Source: an uncultured Collinsella sp.
GTDB taxonomy: Bacteria; Actinomycetota; Coriobacteriia; Coriobacteriales; Coriobacteriaceae
Direction: 5' to 3'
DNA length: 22,391 nucleotides
NCBI GenBank assembly: GCA_958427895.1
Contig: CAUADW010000029.1
Location: 1-22,391 of the forward strand
The translations under genes were made by a program, and so were the position numbers. Under the pieces are notes generated by a model. It had not been told where the DNA came from. It did not search any database and worked only from the letters and a program-made list of their open reading frames with translations. This document shows, piece by piece, positions 1-13,455 of this stretch (position 1 is the stretch's first letter; each line of letters starts with the position of its first letter).

Positions 1-4479
<4,479 letters not shown>

Positions 4480-4485
4480 AGTCAA

Positions 4486-7977
<3,492 letters not shown>

Positions 7978-8050
7978 CAGGTTTTTCCTCCTTCACGGAA
8001 ATGCTCGGTGGGTTGGCGAGGCATAGCTTCGCCAGTTATCGCAACCTAAT

Positions 8051-8078
8051 AGTTTATCAGGTACCGACTGTTGGGCAA
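8051..8078 (-). promoter_or_regulatory. Candidate rpoBC promoter (extended -10)
   Basis: On the minus strand, TTGCCC (8073-8078) and TAAACT (8051-8056) are separated by 16 bases. A TG precedes the -10 by one base, giving an extended -10. The transcript would begin about 65 bases before the rpoB GTG and include a short hairpin (TGGCGA/TCGCCA) near 8015-8033. Inferred from consensus only. Confidence 0.5.
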
Positions 8079-8154
8079 GAAAAGCCTTGACGCGATTGAG
8101 TTTTTGGAGTAGCAAAGTTTTTCGGCAGAAAACACGCAGGTAGATGTATGTGTA

Positions 8155-8188
8155 TCGAACATCTGTTCATATATTTTCTGTGAACAGA
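8155..8188. promoter_or_regulatory. LexA-box-like palindrome and overlapping inverted repeat upstream of rpoB
   Basis: TCGAAC-N4-GTTCAT (8155-8170) matches the actinobacterial/Bacillus SOS-box pattern TCGAAC-N4-GTTCGA at 10 of 12 fixed positions. Its right half is also the left arm of a second inverted repeat, TCTGTTCA (8162-8169) with TGAACAGA (8181-8188) and an 11-base spacer. There are thus three GAACA/TGTTC half-sites in 34 bases. It lies about 75 bases upstream of the proposed rpoB -35. The binding protein is unknown. Confidence 0.35.
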
Positions 8189-8210
8189 GAGCCAGCAATC
8201 GCAGCTCTTA

Positions 8211-8244
8211 TAAAAAACGGGCGCGAACCGAGGTCCGCGCCCGT
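8211..8244 (-). terminator. Rho-independent terminator of galU
   Basis: A 9-bp perfect stem (ACGGGCGCG at 8217-8225 with CGCGCCCGT at 8236-8244) is followed on the minus strand by six T residues (8217-8212). It lies 20 bases after the galU stop and separates galU from rpoB. Confidence 0.9.
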
Positions 8245-8264
8245 AAATGTCGATGTCCGAAGGC

Positions 8265-9173
8265 TTACTTGCGCATCAATCCGCCGCGCTCGTCGATGGC
8301 GTCCCAGAAGGCATCGGCAAAGCGAGAATCGCTTGCGGCCATGAGGGCGTTGGTTGCCATCCAGCCAGACGGGGTGCCGGTGTCGTAGCCCGACAGCGGG
8401 TCGATAACGACAGCGTACATAGCCTCGCGGTCGAGCGAGCGGGCCATGGCGTCGGTGAGCTGAATCTCGCCGCCCTTGCCGGCCTGCTGATCAGCGAGCA
8501 GGTCCATGACCAGCGGGCTCAGCAGATAACGGCCGACAATGTACAGGTTGGACGGAGCCGCCTCGGGAGCGGGCTTCTCGACCAGACCGCCGATGCGCCA
8601 GACAGCGCCCGGCTCTGCATCGGCAACGTCCTCGGCACCCTCGAGCGAACCGACGCGCTCGCCGGCGATAACGCCGTAGCGGCTGACTTCCTCGGGCGAG
8701 CAAGCAGCGACGGCGATAACCGAAGCTCCACCGTGCTCCTTGGAAACGGCGAGCATCTTGTCGCAGATGTCGCGATTAGGCACAACGTAGTCGCCCAGAA
8801 GAACCAGGAAGTTCTCCCCTGCCACGGCGTCGGCAGCAGAGCGGATAGCATGGCCGAGGCCCTTGGGCTCGTACTGATAACGGAAGTCGACCGGCATACC
8901 GCCAGCGTGGGCGACGGCATCGGCATAGGCGTTCTTGCCGCGCTCGCGCAGCAGGTTCTCGAGCGAGCGATCGGGCTGGAAGTAGTTCAGTAGCTCGGGC
9001 TTACCGGGAGAAGTAACGATGATGGCGTCGTCGACTTCCTCGGGGTCGAGCGCCTCCTCGACGACGTACTGAATGACGGGCTTGTCGAGCACCGGCAGCA
9101 TCTCTTTGGGCGTGCACTTGGTGCCAGGCAGAAAACGCGTGCCAAGACCGGCGGCGGGGATGATTGCCTTCAT
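8265..9173 (-). CDS. galU: UTP--glucose-1-phosphate uridylyltransferase (GalU)
   Basis: Cytoplasmic enzyme making UDP-glucose from glucose-1-phosphate and UTP, which feeds cell-envelope polysaccharide, glycolipid and galactose metabolism. At 302 residues it is the typical length. The N-terminal nucleotide-binding signature GLGTRFLP (9-16) is followed by TPKEMLPV and KPVIQYVVEEA. The metal-binding LLGDYVV segment lies mid-protein, and the GLGHAI substrate region precedes it. The chosen ATG at 9173 begins the conserved MKAIIPAAG. The reading frame extends 28 codons further upstream without family similarity, and AAAGGA lies 12 bases before this ATG. It has its own promoter and terminator, and sits between rplL and rpoB, which is not the usual arrangement. 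Confidence 0.96.
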   Translation of the reverse strand: MKAIIPAAGLGTRFLPGTKCTPKEMLPVLDKPVIQYVVEEALDPEEVDDAIIVTSPGKPELLNYFQPDRSLENLLRERGKNAYADAVAHAGGMPVDFRYQYEPKGLGHAIRSAADAVAGENFLVLLGDYVVPNRDICDKMLAVSKEHGGASVIAVAACSPEEVSRYGVIAGERVGSLEGAEDVADAEPGAVWRIGGLVEKPAPEAAPSNLYIVGRYLLSPLVMDLLADQQAGKGGEIQLTDAMARSLDREAMYAVVIDPLSGYDTGTPSGWMATNALMAASDSRFADAFWDAIDERGGLMRK

Positions 9174-9269
9174 GTTATTCAAAGATCCTTTCGCAGGCGC
9201 AAAAGCGCCCCATGCGTGCGGCACACAGCCGCAGACCAAATTGCGATACCCAAGCATCTTACCGCTGGA

Positions 9270-9297
9270 ACTATATGTCGCTACAAGGCAGAGACAA
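9270..9297 (-). promoter_or_regulatory. Candidate galU promoter
   Basis: On the minus strand, TTGTCT (9292-9297) and TATAGT (9270-9275, five of six consensus bases) are separated by 16 bases. This predicts an approximately 90-base leader for galU. The rest of the 9174-9487 gap holds only the rplL terminator; I saw no gene in it. Confidence 0.5.
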
Positions 9298-9420
9298 TTC
9301 TTCAGCAGGTCAACGCAAATTATTGCTCGAATGGTGCAATTTTATTGCCCAACGGCAGGGCGCCCGATACGACGCAAATCACAGAACATGGCAGTTTGAG
9401 CTACCGATGTCGAGGGACCG

Positions 9421-9459
9421 AAAAACAAAAAAGACGGGGCTCGCAATGCGAACCCCGTC
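9421..9459 (-). terminator. Rho-independent terminator of the rplJ-rplL operon
   Basis: A 12-bp stem (9433-9444 with 9448-9459; one G-U pair in the minus-strand RNA) has a 3-base loop and is followed on the minus strand by a run of T interrupted by a single G (9432-9421). It is strong and placed 28 bases after the rplL stop. Confidence 0.93.
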
Positions 9460-9487
9460 TGCAAAGAAATCTGGCGAGAAAGCCTGA

Positions 9488-9865
9488 TTACTTGAGGGTG
9501 ACAGCAGCGCCAGCAGCCTCGAGCTTCTCCTTGGCAGCCTCGGCGTCCTCCTTCTTGGCACCCTCGAGAACAGCCTTGGGAGCGCCCTCGACGACCTCCT
9601 TGGCCTCCTTCAGGCCAAGGTTGGTGAGCTCACGGACGGCCTTGATGACCTGGATCTTGTTGTCGCCGAAGCCCTCGAGCACGACGTCAAACTCGGTCTT
9701 CTCCTCGGCCTCAGCAGCGCCAGCAGCGGGAGCGGCGACAACGGCGGCAGGAGCAGCGGCGGAAACGCCGAAGGTGTCCTCGATAGCCTTGACGAGCTCG
9801 GAAGCCTCGAGAAGGGTCATTTCCTTAAGAGCATCGATGATCTCATCGGTGGTAAGCTTAGCCAT
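9488..9865 (-). CDS. rplL: 50S ribosomal protein L7/L12
   Basis: Stalk protein of the large ribosomal subunit that recruits translation GTPases; it is present in several copies bound to L10. It has 125 residues. The N-terminal dimerisation helices (about 1-32) are followed by an alanine-rich hinge (about 36-54). The C-terminal domain (about 58-125) has the conserved KTEFDVVL, IQVIKAVRELT and LGLKEAKEVVE segments. The start is ATG 9865, with GAAAGGA seven bases upstream; the open frame runs 11 codons further but lacks support. It lies 102 bases after rplJ in the same operon and is closed by a strong terminator. Confidence 0.98.
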   Translation of the reverse strand: MAKLTTDEIIDALKEMTLLEASELVKAIEDTFGVSAAAPAAVVAAPAAGAAEAEEKTEFDVVLEGFGDNKIQVIKAVRELTNLGLKEAKEVVEGAPKAVLEGAKKEDAEAAKEKLEAAGAAVTLK

Positions 9866-9884
9866 TTCTAAGTCCTTTCGGTTT

Positions 9885-9952
9885 CCGTGCGGATGCACGG
9901 AGATCAGTTAAAACACGGCGCGAATGCGCCAGGGGTGCGGCGTTGCCGCCGC
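9885..9952 (-). other. Three tetraloop hairpins between rplJ and rplL
   Basis: The 102-base intercistronic region contains three compact stem-loops, each with a 4-base loop: 9937-9952 (6 bp, GCAA loop in the minus RNA), 9917-9930 (5 bp, AUUC loop) and 9885-9900 (6 bp, AUCC loop). No T-run follows any of them, so they are not intrinsic terminators. The last ends 19 bases before the rplL ATG. They may shield the rplL part of the message or set the L12 to L10 ratio; this is inference. Confidence 0.6.
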
Positions 9953-9967
9953 GGGTGAAAACAGCGA

Positions 9968-10489
9968 CTAGGCTGCCTTCTGCTCGGAGACCTGCTGGAT
10001 CGAACGAGCGAGACCAGAGGAAACGCCGTTGACGCAGACAGCGATGTCGCGAGCGAAACCGGAGATGAGACCGGCAATCTGGCCGAGAAGCTGATCCTTG
10101 GTGGGCAGCTCGGCGATAGCCTTAACATCATCAGCGGAAACGGCCTTGCCGTCGGAGATACCGCCCTTGATCTCAAGGACGCCCTTGGACTGAGCGGAGA
10201 AGTCCTTAAGGGCCTTAGCGGCCTCGACCGGCTCGGACTCGTAGAACACATAAGCGACGGGGCCGGCGAGGATCTCGTCGAGCTCGGGCTGCTCCTGGTT
10301 CTTGAGAGCGATCTTGACCAGGTTGTTCTTGTAGACCTTCATCTCGGCGCCGCACTCGCGAAGCTGATGACGCAGCTCCTGAGCCTGCTTAACCGTCAGA
10401 CCGTTGTAGTTGACGACGAACAGACCGGCGTTCTCGGCGATACGGGACTCGATCTCTGCAACCTTGTCGATTTTGTACTGCTGGGGCAT
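9968..10489 (-). CDS. rplJ: 50S ribosomal protein L10
   Basis: Ribosomal stalk base protein that binds 23S rRNA and anchors L7/L12 dimers; in many bacteria it also binds its own mRNA leader as a repressor. It has 173 residues. The family pattern is clear in the first 60 residues (NYNGLTVKQAQELR, then KVYKNNLVKIAL). The C-terminal helix that carries L12 is at about 140-173. The start is ATG 10489, preceded by a very good Shine-Dalgarno (AGGAGGTG). It is the first gene after a roughly 210-base leader containing an L10-type element and an attenuator. Confidence 0.98.
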   Translation of the reverse strand: MPQQYKIDKVAEIESRIAENAGLFVVNYNGLTVKQAQELRHQLRECGAEMKVYKNNLVKIALKNQEQPELDEILAGPVAYVFYESEPVEAAKALKDFSAQSKGVLEIKGGISDGKAVSADDVKAIAELPTKDQLLGQIAGLISGFARDIAVCVNGVSSGLARSIQQVSEQKAA

Positions 10490-10554
10490 GAATTACACCT
10501 CCTCGAATTCTTTCCGGGCACGGTCCGCCACAAGGACGTGACGGGGGCATGTCC

Positions 10555-10591
10555 AAAAAGAAAGCCCCCGCGCTGCATGAGCGACGGGGGC
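10555..10591 (-). terminator. Attenuator terminator in the rplJ leader
   Basis: In the minus-strand RNA a stem of 7+4 bp with one bulged base (10591-10580 with 10574-10564, 5-base loop) is followed by a U-rich tract, UUUCUUUUU (10563-10555). It lies 65 bases before the rplJ start, inside the leader, which fits transcription attenuation. A second copy of the 5' arm, GCCCCCGTC, occurs just downstream at 10548-10540. Confidence 0.85.
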
Positions 10592-10699
10592 GAGAAGACA
10601 TATCTACTCGACCACCTCGGCTGGCGGGAAGTCCCATTAAGCTCGCGGGTAAGACCCGTTTGCGCCGGCTGTCTCTGGCAGCGGATTCGTGCGTGAACC
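10592..10699 (-). ncRNA. Ribosomal protein L10 leader element
   Basis: The minus-strand leader contains the motifs I recall from the L10 leader family: an ACAGCCGGCG segment, a small hairpin GGGUCUUACCC, then CUUAAUGG, CUUCCCGCC and GCCGAGG (10670-10612). It sits between the promoter and the attenuator. In other bacteria this RNA binds L10-L12 complexes for autogenous control; the same role is inferred here. The boundaries are approximate. A covariance-model search would settle it. Confidence 0.75.
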
Positions 10700-10705
10700 G
10701 AAAGT

Positions 10706-10734
10706 ATTATGGCGGGGACCCCGGCGTCGGTCAA
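10706..10734 (-). promoter_or_regulatory. rplJ-rplL operon promoter
   Basis: On the minus strand, TTGACC (10729-10734) and CATAAT (10706-10711) are separated by 17 bases; each box matches consensus at five of six positions. Transcription would start near 10699. The promoter lies within the outer, imperfect part of a long inverted duplication. Confidence 0.75.
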
Positions 10735-10767
10735 CGGAAAACCGGGCTGCACACAATTCCACCATCC

Positions 10768-10902
10768 GGCACGCGCCGCCGAAGGCCAGGCGCAAGGTTT
10801 TCGCTCGGTCAAGTCCTGGCTCGCACGAAGAGCACATTAAGTGCTCTTCGGCTCGTGCGGAATCTACGAAAACCTTGCGCCTGGCCTTCGGCGGCGCGTG
10901 CC
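10768..10902. repeat. Perfect 36-bp inverted repeat with internal hairpin
   Basis: 10768-10803 is the exact reverse complement of 10867-10902. The 63-base spacer holds a further perfect 10-bp stem (CGAAGAGCAC 10826-10835 with GTGCTCTTCG 10841-10850, 5-base loop). Outside the perfect arms the similarity continues imperfectly on both sides (10743-10753 and beyond on the left, 10915-10956 on the right). It lies between the aminotransferase stop and the rplJ promoter. No reading frame in it looks like a gene, and no T-run accompanies it. Confidence 0.9.
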
Positions 10903-10914
10903 TGCGTTGACTTT

Positions 10915-10960
10915 GGGCAGCCCGGGTTTTCGTTGGCTGACGCCCCCACTCATAATGCTT
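10915..10960 (+). other. Decayed inverted copy of the rplJ promoter region
   Basis: On the plus strand, GCAGCCCGG (10918-10926), TTGGCT (10933-10938), GACGCC and CATAAT (10951-10956) follow in the same order as GCAGCCCGG, TTGACC, GACGCC and CATAAT of the rplJ promoter on the minus strand. The -35 is damaged and the spacer is 12 rather than 17 bases, so it is probably inactive. It points toward the 3' end of the aminotransferase gene. Confidence 0.6.
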
Positions 10961-10994
10961 GGGTCGGTGGGCTGATGTGTTGCGTCCCTGAGGG

Positions 10995-12131
10995 CTACAG
11001 GGTTGAAACGAAGTTGGACAGGCGGGCTAGTCCTTCGTCTAGGTCTTTGTCGGAGACGCAGTAGCTTAGGCGGATGTGGCCTTCGGTGCCGAAACAGTCG
11101 CCCGGGACTAGGGCTACGTTTGCTTCTTTGATGGCTTTGATGCAGAAAGCTTCGCTGGTTAGGCCGAACTTTTTGATGCTCGGGAAAGTGTAGAAGGCTC
11201 CTGCGGGCTCTACTACGTCGAGGCCCATGGCGTCTAAAGCTGCGAGCACGCGTTCGCGACGGGCTCGGTAGACTTTGAGCATGGGGGTTGGGTCGACGGT
11301 CAGGGCTCGGGCTGCGGCGTCCATTTCGAAGGAGACAGCACTCGATACTAGGTATTGGTGGGCTTTTGCGATCTCAGCGATGACGGGGGTTGCCGCTGCG
11401 AGCCAGCCCAAGCGCCAGCCGGTCATGGCCCAGGGCTTGGAGAAGCTCTCGATGACTACCGTCTGCTCACGCAGTTCCGGGTGGCGCTGGGCAAAGCGCT
11501 CGTAGCCATCCACGTAGACTAGGCGGTTATATACGTCGTCGCAGATTACGTAGATGCCCGCCTGCTCCGCTACGCGCGCCACGGCGTCGAGCGATGCCGC
11601 GTCGAGGATGCAGCCCGTAGGATTGTTGGGTGTGCAGATGACGATGGCCTTGGTCGCCGGCGTCACGCAAGCACGAAGTGCGTCCTCGTCAATCTGGAAT
11701 TGCGCAGGCTCCGTATCCAAAAAGACCGCTTTGACGTGATTGGCCACGACAATGCTCTCGTACAGGCCAAAGGCCGGCGTGGGGATGATGACCTCGTCGC
11801 CGGGGTTGAGCATAGCCATGAATGCTGCCGACAGGGCCTCGGTCGCGCCGTCGGTTAGGATGACCTCGTCGGCCGAAAACGTAAGGCCCGCGTCCCCCAT
11901 GTAGGCAGATAACGCCTCACGCAGGGCGGGGCGACCGTTGTTGGGCGGATAGTGCGTGTCACCGCGGTCCAGTGCGGCGGTCACCTCGGCGCTAATCACA
12001 TCGGGCGTGGGAAAATCGGGCTCGCCGAGCGCGAGCGCGATGCACCCCGGATGCCGGGCGGCGAGCGCGTTAATCCGGCGGATACCGGAGGGCTTGAGCA
12101 TGGCAAGCGAGGTATTCATGGGCAGACGCAT
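10995..12131 (-). CDS. PLP-dependent class I/II aminotransferase
   Basis: Fold-type I aminotransferase of 378 residues, the usual size for the aspartate/alanine/aromatic group. The substrate amino acid cannot be told from sequence. N170 lies in the NPTG-type motif, D198 and Y201 in the DDVY cofactor-binding segment, and K232 in SFSKPWAMTGWR is the Schiff-base lysine. An arginine near the C-terminus (HIRLSYC) fits the carboxylate-binding position. The start is ATG 12131, with GAAAGGA five bases upstream; a second ATG at 12119 is less well placed. It diverges from the plus-strand gene at 12225 across 93 bases in which I found no convincing promoter. A-ending codons, especially CTA, are concentrated in the C-terminal half (seven versus one in the first 200 codons). 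Confidence 0.93.
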   Translation of the reverse strand: MRLPMNTSLAMLKPSGIRRINALAARHPGCIALALGEPDFPTPDVISAEVTAALDRGDTHYPPNNGRPALREALSAYMGDAGLTFSADEVILTDGATEALSAAFMAMLNPGDEVIIPTPAFGLYESIVVANHVKAVFLDTEPAQFQIDEDALRACVTPATKAIVICTPNNPTGCILDAASLDAVARVAEQAGIYVICDDVYNRLVYVDGYERFAQRHPELREQTVVIESFSKPWAMTGWRLGWLAAATPVIAEIAKAHQYLVSSAVSFEMDAAARALTVDPTPMLKVYRARRERVLAALDAMGLDVVEPAGAFYTFPSIKKFGLTSEAFCIKAIKEANVALVPGDCFGTEGHIRLSYCVSDKDLDEGLARLSNFVSTL

Positions 12132-12224
12132 GGCGTTCCTTTCGTAAGGGTTGCACTAGGATAGCGCGGCGGGGCGCCACCAGACGGTGTAACCTAAACG
12201 GAAACGAGCCGGAAAGGAGATGGC

Positions 12225-12887
12225 ATGGAGACGACCGCGCGCGGCGACGTACCAAAAACACTGCACACCATTGCGTATATCAGTATTCCCAATAGCGCCG
12301 ATCTTGATTTTTTGCTCTGGGACCTGCAGGATGCCATCGCCGCCTATGCCCAACTTTCCGGCACCGCACTCCCCCGCCCGGTCGACTTGAAGGCAAATGA
12401 CGCCGGCAGCGTTGCCGATGGCATCGTGCTGGCCATTGAAGATGTGGCTGACGATGAGACGTTGACAGCCATCGAGCGGGCGCTTGAGCGCTTTGGCGGT
12501 ACGGGAACGCGCGTCTATGCCGCGATTCGAGCCGCACAAGAGGGCACAGAGCGGGCGCGTGGGACCGCCGTTCGCCTGCGCAAGGCATGTGAGCGCCATG
12601 ACCAATTGTGGTGTGGCGGCGTTGCCATCTGCGCCGGCAGCGGCATCGCAGCGCTTCGCCATTCCCCACGCATGGGCCTCTTGCGCCGACCATTTTCGGA
12701 AGCGATGGATAAGCTTGTGGGCGCTGTGCGCATGGGCTGCTCCGTCGAGCATGCACAGCGACTTGGCGGCGGCAATGCCGCCAACGTCGACGCCGACGGC
12801 ATGGTTTGCGCCGAGCCAGCCGTGCCCGCGCCGATCTGGCGAGGCGCTCTGAAACGTCTGGGCGCCCACGCTCAAACAAAAATCTAA
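12225..12887 (+). CDS. Uncharacterised protein, possibly flavodoxin/FMN-reductase-like
   Basis: I do not recognise this 220-residue protein with confidence. The start ATG has AAAGGAG five bases upstream, and codon use matches the neighbouring genes, so it is very likely real. The pattern of a small hydrophobic strand near the N-terminus (IAYISIPNSAD), a mid-protein strand (GIVLAIEDV), then LWCGGVAICAGSGIAAL (about 128-144) and PRMGLLRRPFSEAMDKL (148-164) loosely recalls the C-terminal part of NADPH-dependent FMN reductase/flavodoxin-like proteins. The usual N-terminal phosphate-binding loop is not evident, so cofactor binding is doubtful. There is no signal peptide or membrane segment. It diverges from the aminotransferase and ends one base before the converging glycosylase stop. 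Confidence 0.75.
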   Translation: METTARGDVPKTLHTIAYISIPNSADLDFLLWDLQDAIAAYAQLSGTALPRPVDLKANDAGSVADGIVLAIEDVADDETLTAIERALERFGGTGTRVYAAIRAAQEGTERARGTAVRLRKACERHDQLWCGGVAICAGSGIAALRHSPRMGLLRRPFSEAMDKLVGAVRMGCSVEHAQRLGGGNAANVDADGMVCAEPAVPAPIWRGALKRLGAHAQTKI

Positions 12888-12888
12888 A

Positions 12889-13452
12889 TTAAATAACAGC
12901 CCAGTCAACGGCTTCGTGCCAACGCTCAACAAGACGCTCCAGGCACCAGGCGGCATTGGCGGGACTTGTCGAAGGCAGGACAATGGCAGGCAGCCCCGTC
13001 CGATCTTGCAAGTAGCGTTTGTAGAGTCGCCCTGCCGTACCGCCGTTACAGACAACGACCTCGATCGGCGCGGCATCGGTAATGCGCTCGATATGTGCCG
13101 GCACAACGTTGCGGATGCTCGCGTCGCTCGAGCCCTTAATGTCGCAGCTCTCAATTGCATCCCACAGGGCCACGCCGCCGTTCAGCAGCATGGCCCGCTT
13201 GGCGGCAATGGAGGCATCGAGCGTCGCGGGCTCACCGCTTGCCAAAGGATCGCCCTCGTTGGGCGGCACAGGCATACCGAGGCACATGGCCATCACACGC
13301 CAAAAGCGATTCTGAGGGTTGCCGTAATAAAAGGCATTGGCGCGCGAAAGCACCGAGGGAAACGACCCGAGCACCAAAACGCGCGAACGCTCGTCAAACA
13401 CGGGCTCAAACCCATGCTCAATATGTTGATAGCCCTCGTCAGACGTTGCCAT
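12889..13452 (-). CDS. DNA-deoxyinosine glycosylase (uracil-DNA glycosylase superfamily, family 6 type)
   Basis: Base-excision repair glycosylase expected to remove hypoxanthine (deaminated adenine) from DNA. It has 187 residues. Motif A is GSFPS (29-33) with FYYGNPQNRFW (41-51), in which N48 is the likely catalytic-type asparagine. Motif B is LPSTSPANA (159-167). The LLNGGVALWDAI segment (89-100) is typical of the MUG/HDG branch. The ATG at 13452 lies three bases after the stop of the upstream GH13 gene. A GAGG overlapping the end of that gene can serve as Shine-Dalgarno, so translation is probably coupled. Its stop faces the stop of the plus-strand gene across one base. Family assignment is good; exact lesion specificity is inferred. 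Confidence 0.88.
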   Translation of the reverse strand: MATSDEGYQHIEHGFEPVFDERSRVLVLGSFPSVLSRANAFYYGNPQNRFWRVMAMCLGMPVPPNEGDPLASGEPATLDASIAAKRAMLLNGGVALWDAIESCDIKGSSDASIRNVVPAHIERITDAAPIEVVVCNGGTAGRLYKRYLQDRTGLPAIVLPSTSPANAAWCLERLVERWHEAVDWAVI

Positions 13453-13455
13453 GGC

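Noticed and set aside
9174..9257. A 28-codon N-terminal extension of GalU
   Set aside because: The conserved protein begins at MKAIIPAAG, and the final length of 302 residues equals the usual family length.
9174..9487. A plus-strand gene in the galU-rplL gap
   Set aside because: The open frames there overlap the galU promoter and the rplL terminator, have no ribosome binding site, and show no protein-like composition.
10549..11064. Small open frames over the rplJ leader and inverted repeat, sharing similar peptide stretches
   Set aside because: The shared peptide arises because both arms of the inverted repeat are translated in opposite directions. The frames overlap the promoter, leader and attenuator and have no ribosome binding site.
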